64,000 nt of DNA, taken from Bacillota bacterium. Lineage in GTDB: Bacteria; Bacillota; Clostridia; Christensenellales; CAG-138. The DNA is taken from contig JAEWCL010000014.1 in NCBI GenBank assembly GCA_023390655.1, positions 1 to 64,000 on the forward strand. Reading direction: 5' to 3'. Every line of letters starts with the position of its first letter. The first letter of the stretch is position 1. Made by a program: the position numbers and the translations under genes. Of the stretch, positions 25,455 through 33,267 are shown in pieces. The notes beneath the pieces are model-generated. The model ran no database searches. It was not told where the DNA came from and saw nothing but the letters and a program-made list of their open reading frames with translations.

Positions 25455-25925
25455 TTACAACTCCAGCCCCATAGGCTGCTCCAAATCAAAGAAGACCGCG
25501 TCATCTCCACCGGTGCCATGCCGGAAAATGACCGCGCACAGCGCGTCTTCGCCCAAAGGATACGGCGCGTAATGCCATGCGCCCACATCCCAGCAGACGC
25601 CCTCGCCCACGGGAACATAAAATGCCTGCAACAGCTCCACATTGGGTTCTCCAACCGGCATTCCGATGACAATCACGCCTCCTGTGAGAGGTAGGAGCGT
25701 TTCTGTGGTACGCGCATGCGCCTCAAAGCGGTCAAACAGAAAGTCCCGCGCAACCGCTGTGAGCAAATTGATGGAGACCGTTTGGGCGTTATCGACTGCC
25801 GCCTGTTTTTCATACCACCGGAATACGCCGTCCTGCCCGCCATAGGAACGCCCTTTTGTCGTGATGACGCTGCCGAACGGGCGGAATACTTCCTCCGTCA
25901 GCCGCTGAACCTGAATTCTTTTCAT
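25455..25925 (-). CDS. Ureidoglycolate lyase (AllA)-like protein
   Basis: 156 residues of the AllA cupin family: FRPFGSVITTKG at the start, LLPLTGGVIVIGMPVGEP in the middle, FYVPVGEGVCWDVGAWHYAPYPLG and CAVIFRHGTGGDD at the end. AllA splits ureidoglycolate to glyoxylate and urea, but relatives act in sugar-acid operons with other roles. No allantoin or ureide genes surround it, so activity is uncertain. The start at 25925 was chosen for conserved N-terminal length; an ATG 15 bases upstream is possible. Confidence 0.78.
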   Translation of the reverse strand: MKRIQVQRLTEEVFRPFGSVITTKGRSYGGQDGVFRWYEKQAAVDNAQTVSINLLTAVARDFLFDRFEAHARTTETLLPLTGGVIVIGMPVGEPNVELLQAFYVPVGEGVCWDVGAWHYAPYPLGEDALCAVIFRHGTGGDDAVFFDLEQPMGLEL

Positions 25926-26057
25926 ACGGTATTGCCCCATTCCTGTTTTTTGATCTGTTGTTTTGCTATGGAGGGTATCATAGCATGTTCGAGGTGTTTT
26001 GCGGCGCATTGTACCATCTCAGGAGCCTTTGCGCCGCTTCCACCACAAATACAGAAG

Positions 26058-26088
26058 ATGCGGAAGCCCCGGCACGGGACTTCCGCAT
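26058..26088 (-). terminator. Hairpin after the M24-family gene
   Basis: Stem ATGCGGAAG / CTTCCGCAT extended by CCC/GGG around the loop, 16 bases past the stop on the minus strand. It may partly separate the upstream ABC operon from the AllA-MFS pair. Confidence 0.5.
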
Positions 26089-26103
26089 GATGTTGGCGGA
26101 TGA

Positions 26104-27279
26104 TTAGAACATCAGCTCATGCAGCGTTCCGATAGGCGCGCTGAGCACTTCGCATCCTGTTTCCGTAATCGCAATTCCCTTCTCCCAGCGCACGCCAAAG
26201 GAGTCCGTGGAAATAAAGGTATCGACCTGGAAGCACATCCCCGGCTGGAACGGATAAGCCGAGCTTGTTTCCACCCAGGGCGCCTCCACTTCACACAATC
26301 CTGTGCCGTGCAGCGGGCCGTAGACAAAGTTGCTTTCGTAGCCGTTGTCCACATAGTACTGGAAAAACCGCTTGGCTACATCGCTTGCCAGCACGCCGGA
26401 TTTCAATTGCTTTTCCGTCCAGTTATGCGCTTCAAGTCCAAAGAGAACGACATCCCTGCGCCTTCCTTCCAGCTTTCCAAGTACGATCGGCAGGCCGACC
26501 GATGCGGAATACCCGTCAATCTTAGCGGACAGATTCAACTGCACGATATCCCCCTTCTGAAACTCCCTGTAGCAGGAACGGGAAATGGCATGCCTTGTGG
26601 AAGCCTCGGAGAACACATACATGGGCAGCCCTTCGTATTCCGCGCCGTGCTCGTAGATCACCCGCTGGGCAACGCCGACCATCTGCAGTTCCGTCATACC
26701 GGGTTTGATTTCCTTGATGACCTGCCTGGTCGCCAATTCCGCAATGCGGTACCCTTCTTTGAGACAGGCGATTTCCGCTGCGGATTTGACGGAGCGCAGT
26801 TCCACCATGATGGAATCGGCCCGGACAATTTCCGCCTCCGGGAACGCCGCCTTGATGCCTTCCATGATGACGACGGTCGTATCCAGATAGCTTGCAACGC
26901 CGATCCTGAGCTTCTTGCCGGTTACGCCGATGGCCTTCATCACATCCTGGAAGGTGTCGGGCACCAGTTCGGGATAGGCGGGGTCCGCGGATTCCCGGTA
27001 TTCCTTCAATACAAAGATGCGCTGAATCTTCGAACGGTCCTGCGCAAAATACCGGCTTTCGGGGCCAACCATCAGCGCCGCTTCGCCGCTTGCCGCAATG
27101 GCTACGCCGCAGCGTTCAAATAACGGCCAGAAGCCTGAAAAATAACGGGCGTTGGCATAATCGCCATCGGTGGAGTTGACAATGATCGCATCCAGTCCTT
27201 CCCGTTTCAGGATAGCCGCCGCTTTTAAAATACGCTCGTTGTATTCGGGGGTGGGGATACAGATTGTTCCGTGTTTCAT
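26104..27279 (-). CDS. M24-family (creatinase/Xaa-Pro-peptidase fold) hydrolase lacking metal ligands
   Basis: 391 residues with the creatinase N-terminal domain (about 15-150) and pita-bread catalytic domain (about 170-385). The metal-binding positions are altered. The segment GDIVQLNLSAKIDGYSASVGLP has Asn and Ser where metallopeptidases have the two Asp ligands, and DTFIS replaces the usual Glu. The catalytic-type His in GPLHGTGLCEVE is kept. Creatinase itself works without metal, so a C-N hydrolase acting on a small molecule fits better than a peptidase. AAGGAG ribosome site; part of the ABC operon. Confidence 0.83.
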   Translation of the reverse strand: MKHGTICIPTPEYNERILKAAAILKREGLDAIIVNSTDGDYANARYFSGFWPLFERCGVAIAASGEAALMVGPESRYFAQDRSKIQRIFVLKEYRESADPAYPELVPDTFQDVMKAIGVTGKKLRIGVASYLDTTVVIMEGIKAAFPEAEIVRADSIMVELRSVKSAAEIACLKEGYRIAELATRQVIKEIKPGMTELQMVGVAQRVIYEHGAEYEGLPMYVFSEASTRHAISRSCYREFQKGDIVQLNLSAKIDGYSASVGLPIVLGKLEGRRRDVVLFGLEAHNWTEKQLKSGVLASDVAKRFFQYYVDNGYESNFVYGPLHGTGLCEVEAPWVETSSAYPFQPGMCFQVDTFISTDSFGVRWEKGIAITETGCEVLSAPIGTLHELMF

Positions 27280-27314
27280 TTTTTTGCTTTCTCCTTACCT
27301 GTAATGTACAAACG

Positions 27315-27683
27315 CTATTCCTCGCTATAACCCATCGTTGTATAATAGGCCAGATTTGTCTGTCTTGGGTCAAGCCTGCCATACTGAACGATAACGGGGG
27401 TATCACTCTCCGCTTTGAGCGCGTATTGCGTGCAAAGCGGCAGCGTGTGATCTCCAAAATCATGGCTGTTATGGGTTTGAATGCACCTGACGCGTTCGGC
27501 GGTTACCAGTATTTCAATCTCGCGGATCGGCTCCCGGTCCGTAAAATATAAGGTAAGCTTCACGTGCGCGTCCCGTTGATTGGGGTTGAGGATGACGATG
27601 GATTCATGCCCCTTCAATTCGCTCTCGCCAAAAGGCGGGCGGTCGCCGTCAGGGAAGAACCATACTTTTTTTCCGTACTCCAT
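27315..27683 (-). CDS. Sensory-rhodopsin-transducer (ASRT) family protein
   Basis: 122 residues. GKKVWFFPDGDRPP at the start, SIVILNPNQRDAHVKLTLYFTDREPI in the middle and ESDTPVIVQYGRLDPRQTNLAYYTTMGYS at the end match the beta-sandwich ASRT family (Anabaena sensory rhodopsin transducer). No rhodopsin is present; relatives commonly sit in sugar operons, where a small-ligand-binding role has been suggested. GGAGG upstream; between the solute-binding protein gene and the M24 gene. Confidence 0.8.
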   Translation of the reverse strand: MEYGKKVWFFPDGDRPPFGESELKGHESIVILNPNQRDAHVKLTLYFTDREPIREIEILVTAERVRCIQTHNSHDFGDHTLPLCTQYALKAESDTPVIVQYGRLDPRQTNLAYYTTMGYSEE

Positions 27684-27796
27684 TTTGCTCTACCTCCGCA
27701 TTGCGTTCGCCCTTGGCGAACGCATAGTTGTATCTTCCGGGGCGGCCGCGGCGCGTCATTGCTGCGTTATGCGGCAGCCCCGGCATATGTATGGGG

Positions 27797-28807
27797 TTAG
27801 TCGTAAAGAAGAGGCGCAATGTGCTCCGCATCCATGTTGCTTGCGTCGTACCAATAGCATCCGGTATCGATGACCGCGTCCACCGTTTCCCCGCGCATCA
27901 GCTTGACGGCGGCTTCCACCGATTTATAGCCCATGCCCACGGGATCCTGCGTGATAGCGCCGGAAATTTCGCCCTTGCGGATCGCGTCCTTCATCGCCGC
28001 GGAAGAATCAAAGCCGATCAATTTTACCTGGCCGATTTTGTTGATTTCTTTGAGGCCGTTGTAAGCGCCTACGCACGCGCCTTCGTTGGAAGAGTAAATC
28101 AGGCCGATTTCGGGATGCGCCGTCATCATGCTCTTGGCGATATCCGCGCTCTTGAGGTGATCGCCTTCCCCATACTGGATGTCCGCGATGGACATGTTGG
28201 GGTATTTCGCTTTGATGGTGTCCACAAAGCCTTCCACGCGCGCAACCGCGTCCACAACGGTCTGGGAGTGGCCGACAACCGCGACAACGCCCGTTTCATT
28301 CATCAGCCGCGCCGCGTTTTCAGCCGCCAACACGCCTGCATCGTAGTTGCTGGTGGAGCAATGCGTATCCGCCAGCTCGCCGCAGCCGGCGTCAAAACCG
28401 ACGACCTTGATCCCCTTTTCCTTGGCGGCCTTCAGATCCGCCGCAACGGCTTCGTTGTCGATCGCGGCAAGGCATACCGCGACAGGATTCTTGGAAAGCG
28501 CGGTTTTGAGCATATCGACCTGCTTGTCAACCATGGTTTCGGTTTCAGGCCCTTCAAAGGTGATCTGGACGCCATACTCCTTGGCCGCCTGTTCGGCACC
28601 CATCTTCACAGCCTGCCAGAATTGGTGCCCAAAGCCCAGGGCGATGACCGGAATATAAGGCAATTCCTCCCCTGAAGCGGAAGTTTCCGCCGGAGGTGCG
28701 GACGGAGCGTCCGGCTGTTTACCCGCTTCCGGGGCTGCGGCGGGCGCGCAGGCCGCCATGGAGAGCATAAGGGCCATTGCCAGCAAAACAGAGATCAGTT
28801 TCCTCAT
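27797..28807 (-). CDS. Ribose-type ABC solute-binding lipoprotein
   Basis: 336 residues. Lipoprotein signal MRKLISVLLAMALMLSMAACAP with Cys about 20, a Pro/Ala-rich tether, then an RbsB-like periplasmic-binding fold (PYIPVIALGFGHQFWQAV, KNPVAVCLAAIDNEAV, VVGFDAGCGELA, IGLIYSSNEGACVGAYNGLKE). Third gene of the minus-strand transporter operon after the ATPase and permease genes. The ligand is probably a pentose or polyol type, not determinable from sequence. GGAGG 8 bases before the ATG. Confidence 0.92.
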   Translation of the reverse strand: MRKLISVLLAMALMLSMAACAPAAAPEAGKQPDAPSAPPAETSASGEELPYIPVIALGFGHQFWQAVKMGAEQAAKEYGVQITFEGPETETMVDKQVDMLKTALSKNPVAVCLAAIDNEAVAADLKAAKEKGIKVVGFDAGCGELADTHCSTSNYDAGVLAAENAARLMNETGVVAVVGHSQTVVDAVARVEGFVDTIKAKYPNMSIADIQYGEGDHLKSADIAKSMMTAHPEIGLIYSSNEGACVGAYNGLKEINKIGQVKLIGFDSSAAMKDAIRKGEISGAITQDPVGMGYKSVEAAVKLMRGETVDAVIDTGCYWYDASNMDAEHIAPLLYD

Positions 28808-28878
28808 TACGAAGTTCCTCCTTTTTTATCATCCGCGCCTCTTTTTAAAGGCGCCGGTATACAAACAGGGTGTGGCGC

Positions 28879-29841
28879 TCAATCCTTCTTGCGCCTGCGC
28901 ATCATATCGATGTAGACCGCAAGCCCCAGCACAAAGCCCGTTACCACGCTCTGCCATTCGGCGGATACCGCCATAACGCGCAGGCCGTTCGTCAGCACGG
29001 CAATGATGAATGCGCCGATCACGGTGCCAATTATGCTGCCCTCGCCGCCGGACATCGACGTCCCGCCGATTACCGCGGCGGCAATGGCTTCAAGCTCATA
29101 GCCTACGCCCAACTGCGGCTGGGCCGAATTCAGGCGCGAGGACATGATGAGGCCGGCTCCCGCGGAAAACAGCCCGCATACGACATAGATGAGAATTTTC
29201 CAGGTATCCGTCTTGATGCCTGAGACGCGGGTCGCTTCCTCGTTGGAACCGATGGCCTGTGTATAGCGGCCGAGCAGTGTTTTGGAATACAGCACATAGG
29301 CAACCGCGATGGCGACGATGAAGAGGAAAAACGCATTATAAAACCCTTCAATGCCGAGGAAGTTTCCAAGCGCGATCTTCTGGTAGGTATCGCTGCCGGT
29401 AAAATAGACCGGCTTGATGCCCGAAATTACAAGGGAGAGCCCCTTTGTAATCATCTGCATCGCCATCGTCGCGATAAATGGCGGCAGCTTCATTTTTGCA
29501 ATGGAAAACCCGCTGATTGCCCCGCAGCTTCCGCCCACAAAAAAGCCGAACAGGATGGAAAGCGGCAGCGGCCACCCCCACCGCGCAAAGGATACGCCCG
29601 AGAGCACCACCGAAAAGGTCATCACCGTGCCTACCGCAAGATCAATGCCGCCCGACGTGATGACAAACGTGATGCCCAGCGCCAGGAAGCCGTTGACGCA
29701 GGTGGAAAGGGCAATGGTCATAATGTTGTCGTAGCTTGCAAAGGCAGGCCGCATCACCGTAAAGAACCCGAACAAAACAAATAGCGTAATGACAATGATC
29801 AGTTTTTGGGTTGCCGTTTTGCTGTGTAATGCTTGCTTCAT
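28879..29841 (-). CDS. Ribose-type ABC permease
   Basis: 320 residues, 8-10 membrane spans, RbsC/BPD_transp_2 type. ALGITFVITSGGIDLAVG and GRYTQAIGSNEEATRVSGI (cytoplasmic loop contacting the ATPase) and VIGGTSMSGGEGSIIGTVIGA are characteristic. The start at 29841 (MKQALHSK) follows GGAGG; an ATG 45 bases upstream lies in the end of the ATPase gene and has a poor site. Confidence 0.92.
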   Translation of the reverse strand: MKQALHSKTATQKLIIVITLFVLFGFFTVMRPAFASYDNIMTIALSTCVNGFLALGITFVITSGGIDLAVGTVMTFSVVLSGVSFARWGWPLPLSILFGFFVGGSCGAISGFSIAKMKLPPFIATMAMQMITKGLSLVISGIKPVYFTGSDTYQKIALGNFLGIEGFYNAFFLFIVAIAVAYVLYSKTLLGRYTQAIGSNEEATRVSGIKTDTWKILIYVVCGLFSAGAGLIMSSRLNSAQPQLGVGYELEAIAAAVIGGTSMSGGEGSIIGTVIGAFIIAVLTNGLRVMAVSAEWQSVVTGFVLGLAVYIDMMRRRKKD

Positions 29842-29866
29842 GCTTGTATTTCCTCCCAACCTATCC

Positions 29867-31366
29867 TCAATGGCGTTTGGTCGCATATTTCATGATTGTC
29901 GTTTGATTGATCTCCTCGTTTACAACCTCGCCGGTCACCCGGCCCTCGCACATCACCAGCACCCGGTTGCTGACGCGCATGATTTCAGGCAGCTCGGAAG
30001 AAATCATGACAATCGCTTTTCCCTCCGCGGCCAGATCATTGAGCAGTTTATAGATTTCGTTTTTCGCGCCAATGTCGATACCCCGCGTCGGCTCGTCAAA
30101 AATTAAAATGTCGCAGTTTCTTGTCAGCCACTTGGCCAGCACCACCTTTTGCTGGTTGCCGCCGGATAAATGCTTCACCCGTTTTTTGACGCCGGGCGTT
30201 TTGATATTCAGGGCTTTCCTCATTTTTTCCGCGTTCTGCGTGGTCTTTTTAAAATTCAGGAAGAATCCGGCCTTTGTAAACTCCTTCATTGTGGCCAGCG
30301 CCGTATTGGTTTCCACATCCAGATCCAATAGCAGGCCGTACCGCTTGCGGTCCTCCGAAAGATAAGCGATGCCGTGCCTGACAGCGTCGGAAGGGGTTTT
30401 GATGTCTACCTTCCGGCCTTTGATAAAGACTTCTCCGCTATCGAGCCGGTCCGCACCGAAGATGGCCCGCATGGTCTCCGTCCTTCCGGCACCGACCAGG
30501 CCCGCAACGCCCAGGATTTCGCCCTCGCGCACCTGGAAGCTCACATCCCGGACCATTCTTCCGCGGTTGAGATGTTTGGCTTCCAATGCGATGGCGGCAT
30601 CCGGCTTTATGTGGTTTTCCGGCTTGCTGACAAAGATCTCGCGGCCCACCATCATACTGATGATCTGATCCGTTGTTGTGGCGTTGGTGTCCACCGTATC
30701 GATATAGGTGCCGTCCCGCATGACCGTCACCCGGTCGGAAATCTGCTGGAGCTCCTCGAGCCGGTGGGAAATGTGGATGATTCCTTTTCCCTCCCCGCGC
30801 AGCATCCGGATGACCGCAAAGAGGTCATGTATTTCGTTTTCTGTCAGCGCCGCGGTCGGTTCGTCCATAATGAGCACTTCGGAGTTGTAAGAAAGCGCCT
30901 TGGCGATTTCAACCATCTGCTGCTTTGCAACCGTCAGGTCCTCCACCCGCACGTCCGGCGCAATGTTTACGTTCAGCCGCCGGAAAAGCGCCTCCGCTTT
31001 GCGGTTGGCCTCCCGGTCATTCAAAAACAGCCGGACCTTGTGCCTGCTTTCACGCCCGATAAAAATGTTCTGGGCTGCGGTGAGATGATTCATCAGATTG
31101 AGCTCCTGATGGATCATGATGATTCCTTTTTTCTGCGCTGCCCGTACATTTGCGATGTCCGTACGTTCTCCGTGGACATAGAGCTCGCCTTCATCCATGC
31201 GATAAACGCCGGTGAGTACTTTCATCAGGGTTGATTTTCCCGCGCCGTTTTCGCCTACAAGCGCATGCACCTCTCCCGCATTGAGGCAAAAGCAAACGCG
31301 GTCAAGCGCCTTTACCCCCGGAAAGGACTTGGAGATGTGTTCCATTCGAATGAGTTCTTCTGCCAA
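29867..31366 (-). CDS. Ribose-type ABC ATPase (two nucleotide-binding domains)
   Basis: 499 residues with duplicated ABC domains, RbsA/MglA type. Domain 1: Walker A VGENGAGKSTLMKVL (~34), EDLTVAKQQMVEIAKAL signature, Walker B LIMDEPTAALT. Domain 2: degenerate Walker A GLVGAGRTETMRA, LSGGNQQKVVLAKWL, LIFDEPTRGIDIGAK. TTG start at 31366 with GGGGTGA upstream. First gene of the minus-strand operon; its promoter lies about 200 bases upstream within the LacI-operator region. Confidence 0.93.
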   Translation of the reverse strand: MAEELIRMEHISKSFPGVKALDRVCFCLNAGEVHALVGENGAGKSTLMKVLTGVYRMDEGELYVHGERTDIANVRAAQKKGIIMIHQELNLMNHLTAAQNIFIGRESRHKVRLFLNDREANRKAEALFRRLNVNIAPDVRVEDLTVAKQQMVEIAKALSYNSEVLIMDEPTAALTENEIHDLFAVIRMLRGEGKGIIHISHRLEELQQISDRVTVMRDGTYIDTVDTNATTTDQIISMMVGREIFVSKPENHIKPDAAIALEAKHLNRGRMVRDVSFQVREGEILGVAGLVGAGRTETMRAIFGADRLDSGEVFIKGRKVDIKTPSDAVRHGIAYLSEDRKRYGLLLDLDVETNTALATMKEFTKAGFFLNFKKTTQNAEKMRKALNIKTPGVKKRVKHLSGGNQQKVVLAKWLTRNCDILIFDEPTRGIDIGAKNEIYKLLNDLAAEGKAIVMISSELPEIMRVSNRVLVMCEGRVTGEVVNEEINQTTIMKYATKRH

Positions 31367-31394
31367 TGTTGTTCACCCCTCAAAGTGATTTGAT

Positions 31395-31412
31395 CATCAT
31401 AACGTTACCGCA
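31395..31412. promoter_or_regulatory. Weak LacI-type operator near ATPase start
   Basis: CATCATAACGTTACCGCA matches the perfect site at 12 of 18 positions, with the core ATAACGTTA intact. Confidence 0.35.
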
Positions 31413-31568
31413 AACTGGAAATAAATTAGAGGAATTTTCCAAGTACTGTTTTGGTTGCCGAAATTACAGATTGTTGAAATTGCACAAAATAGTTAGTGAA
31501 TACAGATAAATTTTGATAGATTGCCGCGGTTGCAGTTGAAGAGGCACTTGCTTCCCGGATATGACTTG

Positions 31569-31597
31569 ATTATAGTGTTGTAATAACGATTTGACAA
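31569..31597 (-). promoter_or_regulatory. Minus-strand promoter of the ABC operon overlapping a LacI-type operator
   Basis: On the minus strand: TTGTCA (31592-31597), 17-base spacer, TATAAT (31569-31574). The operator TGTAATAACGATTTGACA (31579-31596, 15 of 18 matches to the palindrome at 32025) covers the -35 box and the spacer. Confidence 0.7.
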
Positions 31598-31757
31598 GTG
31601 GTATTTAAAAAAAAGAGCAGCAGAACAAACGACAAAGGCATCTATAAAACGGACAGGCTTATGAAACATCTAGCGTTGTGCGCACTGGTTCTGCTGAAAC
31701 TCCAGCCGGAAACGGCGGGGTGGCGGGAGGAGGCCACAAAAATATTCTGCAAACCTC

Positions 31758-31786
31758 TTGTAAAATCGTTATGATAAAGTTATAAT
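31758..31786 (+). promoter_or_regulatory. Plus-strand promoter overlapping a LacI-type operator
   Basis: TTGTAA (31758-31763), 17-base spacer, TATAAT (31781-31786). The operator-like TGTAAAATCGTTATGATA (31759-31776, 14 of 18 matches) overlaps the -35 box. Confidence 0.65.
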
Positions 31787-32024
31787 GGGTCCATCTTAAA
31801 GGTTCCAGAAATTCACTCAGACTTTTCGCATTCGTTTTGGCGCATATCGCAGGAGGCTTTTTGATCAGGGGTGAGAAGCTTCAGCTGAAATGTTAGCAAA
31901 ACAGCATTCAATCCTGCACTCTACGGACAAAAAACATGTTTCGGCATAAAGCAACTTATTCATTTTGAGCAATTAGTATATCGGCGGTTTTCGGCTTTTT
32001 CAATGAGGGCAAAGATTACGAAAT

Positions 32025-32042
32025 TGTAATAACGTTATTACA
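32025..32042. promoter_or_regulatory. Perfect 18-bp palindrome TGTAATAACGTTATTACA
   Basis: A LacI/GalR-style operator with central CG, 64 bases before the solute-binding protein start. A related site (39701-39718) precedes the LacI gene at 39755. Confidence 0.75.
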
Positions 32043-32105
32043 GAATTTTCAATCCGAATACCTACGCGCCATGCGTATGTAGCATAAAAGCAAAGGAGAA
32101 TGAAC

Positions 32106-33179
32106 ATGAAAAAACTTTTGTCGCTCCTCCTCGTTGTTTTGATGGTGGTCAGCCTGATTGGCTGCGCCGCGCCTAACGAAGCTGCCGCAGAGCCGAATGC
32201 GGCGCCGACTGCAGCCCCGGCCGCAGCGCCCGATGCGTCGCCTGATGCAGCGCCTGCCACCAAGCCGCTCAAGGTAGGCGTGAGTATTATGGAATTGTCC
32301 GCTTATACATGGTACCTGGGTGTAATTGACGGCTGCAAGAAGTGGGCGGCCGATCATCCCGATGTGCAGATCGAGTTTCAGTTTGAAGATTCCCGTTCGG
32401 ATGTCGCCACCATGCTCAACAACATAGACAACATGATCACCGCCGGATCGGAGGCCATTATTCTTTTCCCGGCCGATGCCTCCTCTGCGATCCCCAGCAT
32501 CAAGCAGTATGTCGCAAAGGGCATTCCCTTTGTCATTGGCGACTATAAGCAGGAGGTTGCAAACGACAGCGACGTGGTCTGGGAGACGTTTGTCGGCCAT
32601 GACATGAAAGCGCTTGGTCAGGTTTCGGGCAAGGTTGCTGTTGATTATCTCAAGACACTCGGCAAGGAAGACCCGGTTTGCCTGTTTATTACCCGCCCCA
32701 CCTCCGGTCAGGTTTCACAGGACCGCTTTGACGGTTTCAAGGAAACCGTGCTTGCGGCCTTCCCCAAGGCCAAGATTATTGAAGAAGGCGATGTTGGCGC
32801 GGGCAGCGCGGATTCGGCGCAGAGCCTTGTTGAAAACATCCTCCAGAGGGAACCGGTCATCGACGTGGTATCCGGCCATAACGACGCCGAAGTGCGTGGC
32901 GCGTACAATGCGGCGGTTGCTGCCAACCGCAGTGAAATCAAGTTCATCGGCATTGCCGGCGCAATCGAAGTGCTGACCTATATCGCCGAAGGCAACCAGG
33001 CCTGGATCGGCGAAGTGCTGCAGGATCCCGTCGTGCTTGGCTATCAGGCGACCGATGCGATTTACAGGGCGAAGATTCTTGGCGAAAAGCTCCCTGCAGA
33101 CTATGAACTGCCCGCTCCCGAGGCCATCACGCCCGCCAACATCGGCGATTATGATTGGAAGACCTGGTCCTGGCTGTAA
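32106..33179 (+). CDS. Ribose-type ABC solute-binding lipoprotein
   Basis: 357 residues. Signal MKKLLSLLLVVLMVVSLIGCA (lipobox Cys about 20), a long Ala/Pro/Glu tether (AAPTAAPAAAPDASPDAAPAT, partly quoted) and a type-I periplasmic-binding fold (VGVSIMELSAYTWYLGVIDG, AIILFPADASSAIPSI, VVSGHNDAEVRGAYNA). The start at 32106 was chosen because AAAGGAG abuts the ATG at 32100. A strong hairpin follows the gene, as commonly seen where the binding protein is made in excess. Ligand unknown. Confidence 0.92.
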   Translation: MKKLLSLLLVVLMVVSLIGCAAPNEAAAEPNAAPTAAPAAAPDASPDAAPATKPLKVGVSIMELSAYTWYLGVIDGCKKWAADHPDVQIEFQFEDSRSDVATMLNNIDNMITAGSEAIILFPADASSAIPSIKQYVAKGIPFVIGDYKQEVANDSDVVWETFVGHDMKALGQVSGKVAVDYLKTLGKEDPVCLFITRPTSGQVSQDRFDGFKETVLAAFPKAKIIEEGDVGAGSADSAQSLVENILQREPVIDVVSGHNDAEVRGAYNAAVAANRSEIKFIGIAGAIEVLTYIAEGNQAWIGEVLQDPVVLGYQATDAIYRAKILGEKLPADYELPAPEAITPANIGDYDWKTWSWL

Positions 33180-33217
33180 GCTTTAAGCAACTACAATTAC
33201 AGACTTTTGATCAAGCG

Positions 33218-33250
33218 ATCCGGTGGGCGGGCTGCGCCCGTCCGCCGGAT
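33218..33250 (+). other. Hairpin after binding-protein gene
   Basis: A 14-bp stem ATCCGGTGGGCGGG / CCCGTCCGCCGGAT with two G-T pairs and loop CTGCG, no T-run. It probably protects the upstream mRNA or attenuates downstream genes. Confidence 0.5.
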
Positions 33251-33267
33251 AAACGGAGGTTCGCAAC

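Larger units (their letters stand above)
31367..32105. other. Divergent control region with LacI-type operators
   Basis: About 740 bases between two divergent sugar-transport operons, without a credible gene. It contains promoters on both strands and at least three or four copies of a TGTAATAACGTTATTACA-like operator, listed separately. The plus-strand transcript would have a long leader (~300 bases); no riboswitch that I can name is visible in it. Confidence 0.7.

Noticed and set aside
31661..31777. Short 38-codon frame in the divergent control region
   Set aside because: No ribosome site, and it overlaps promoter and operator elements.
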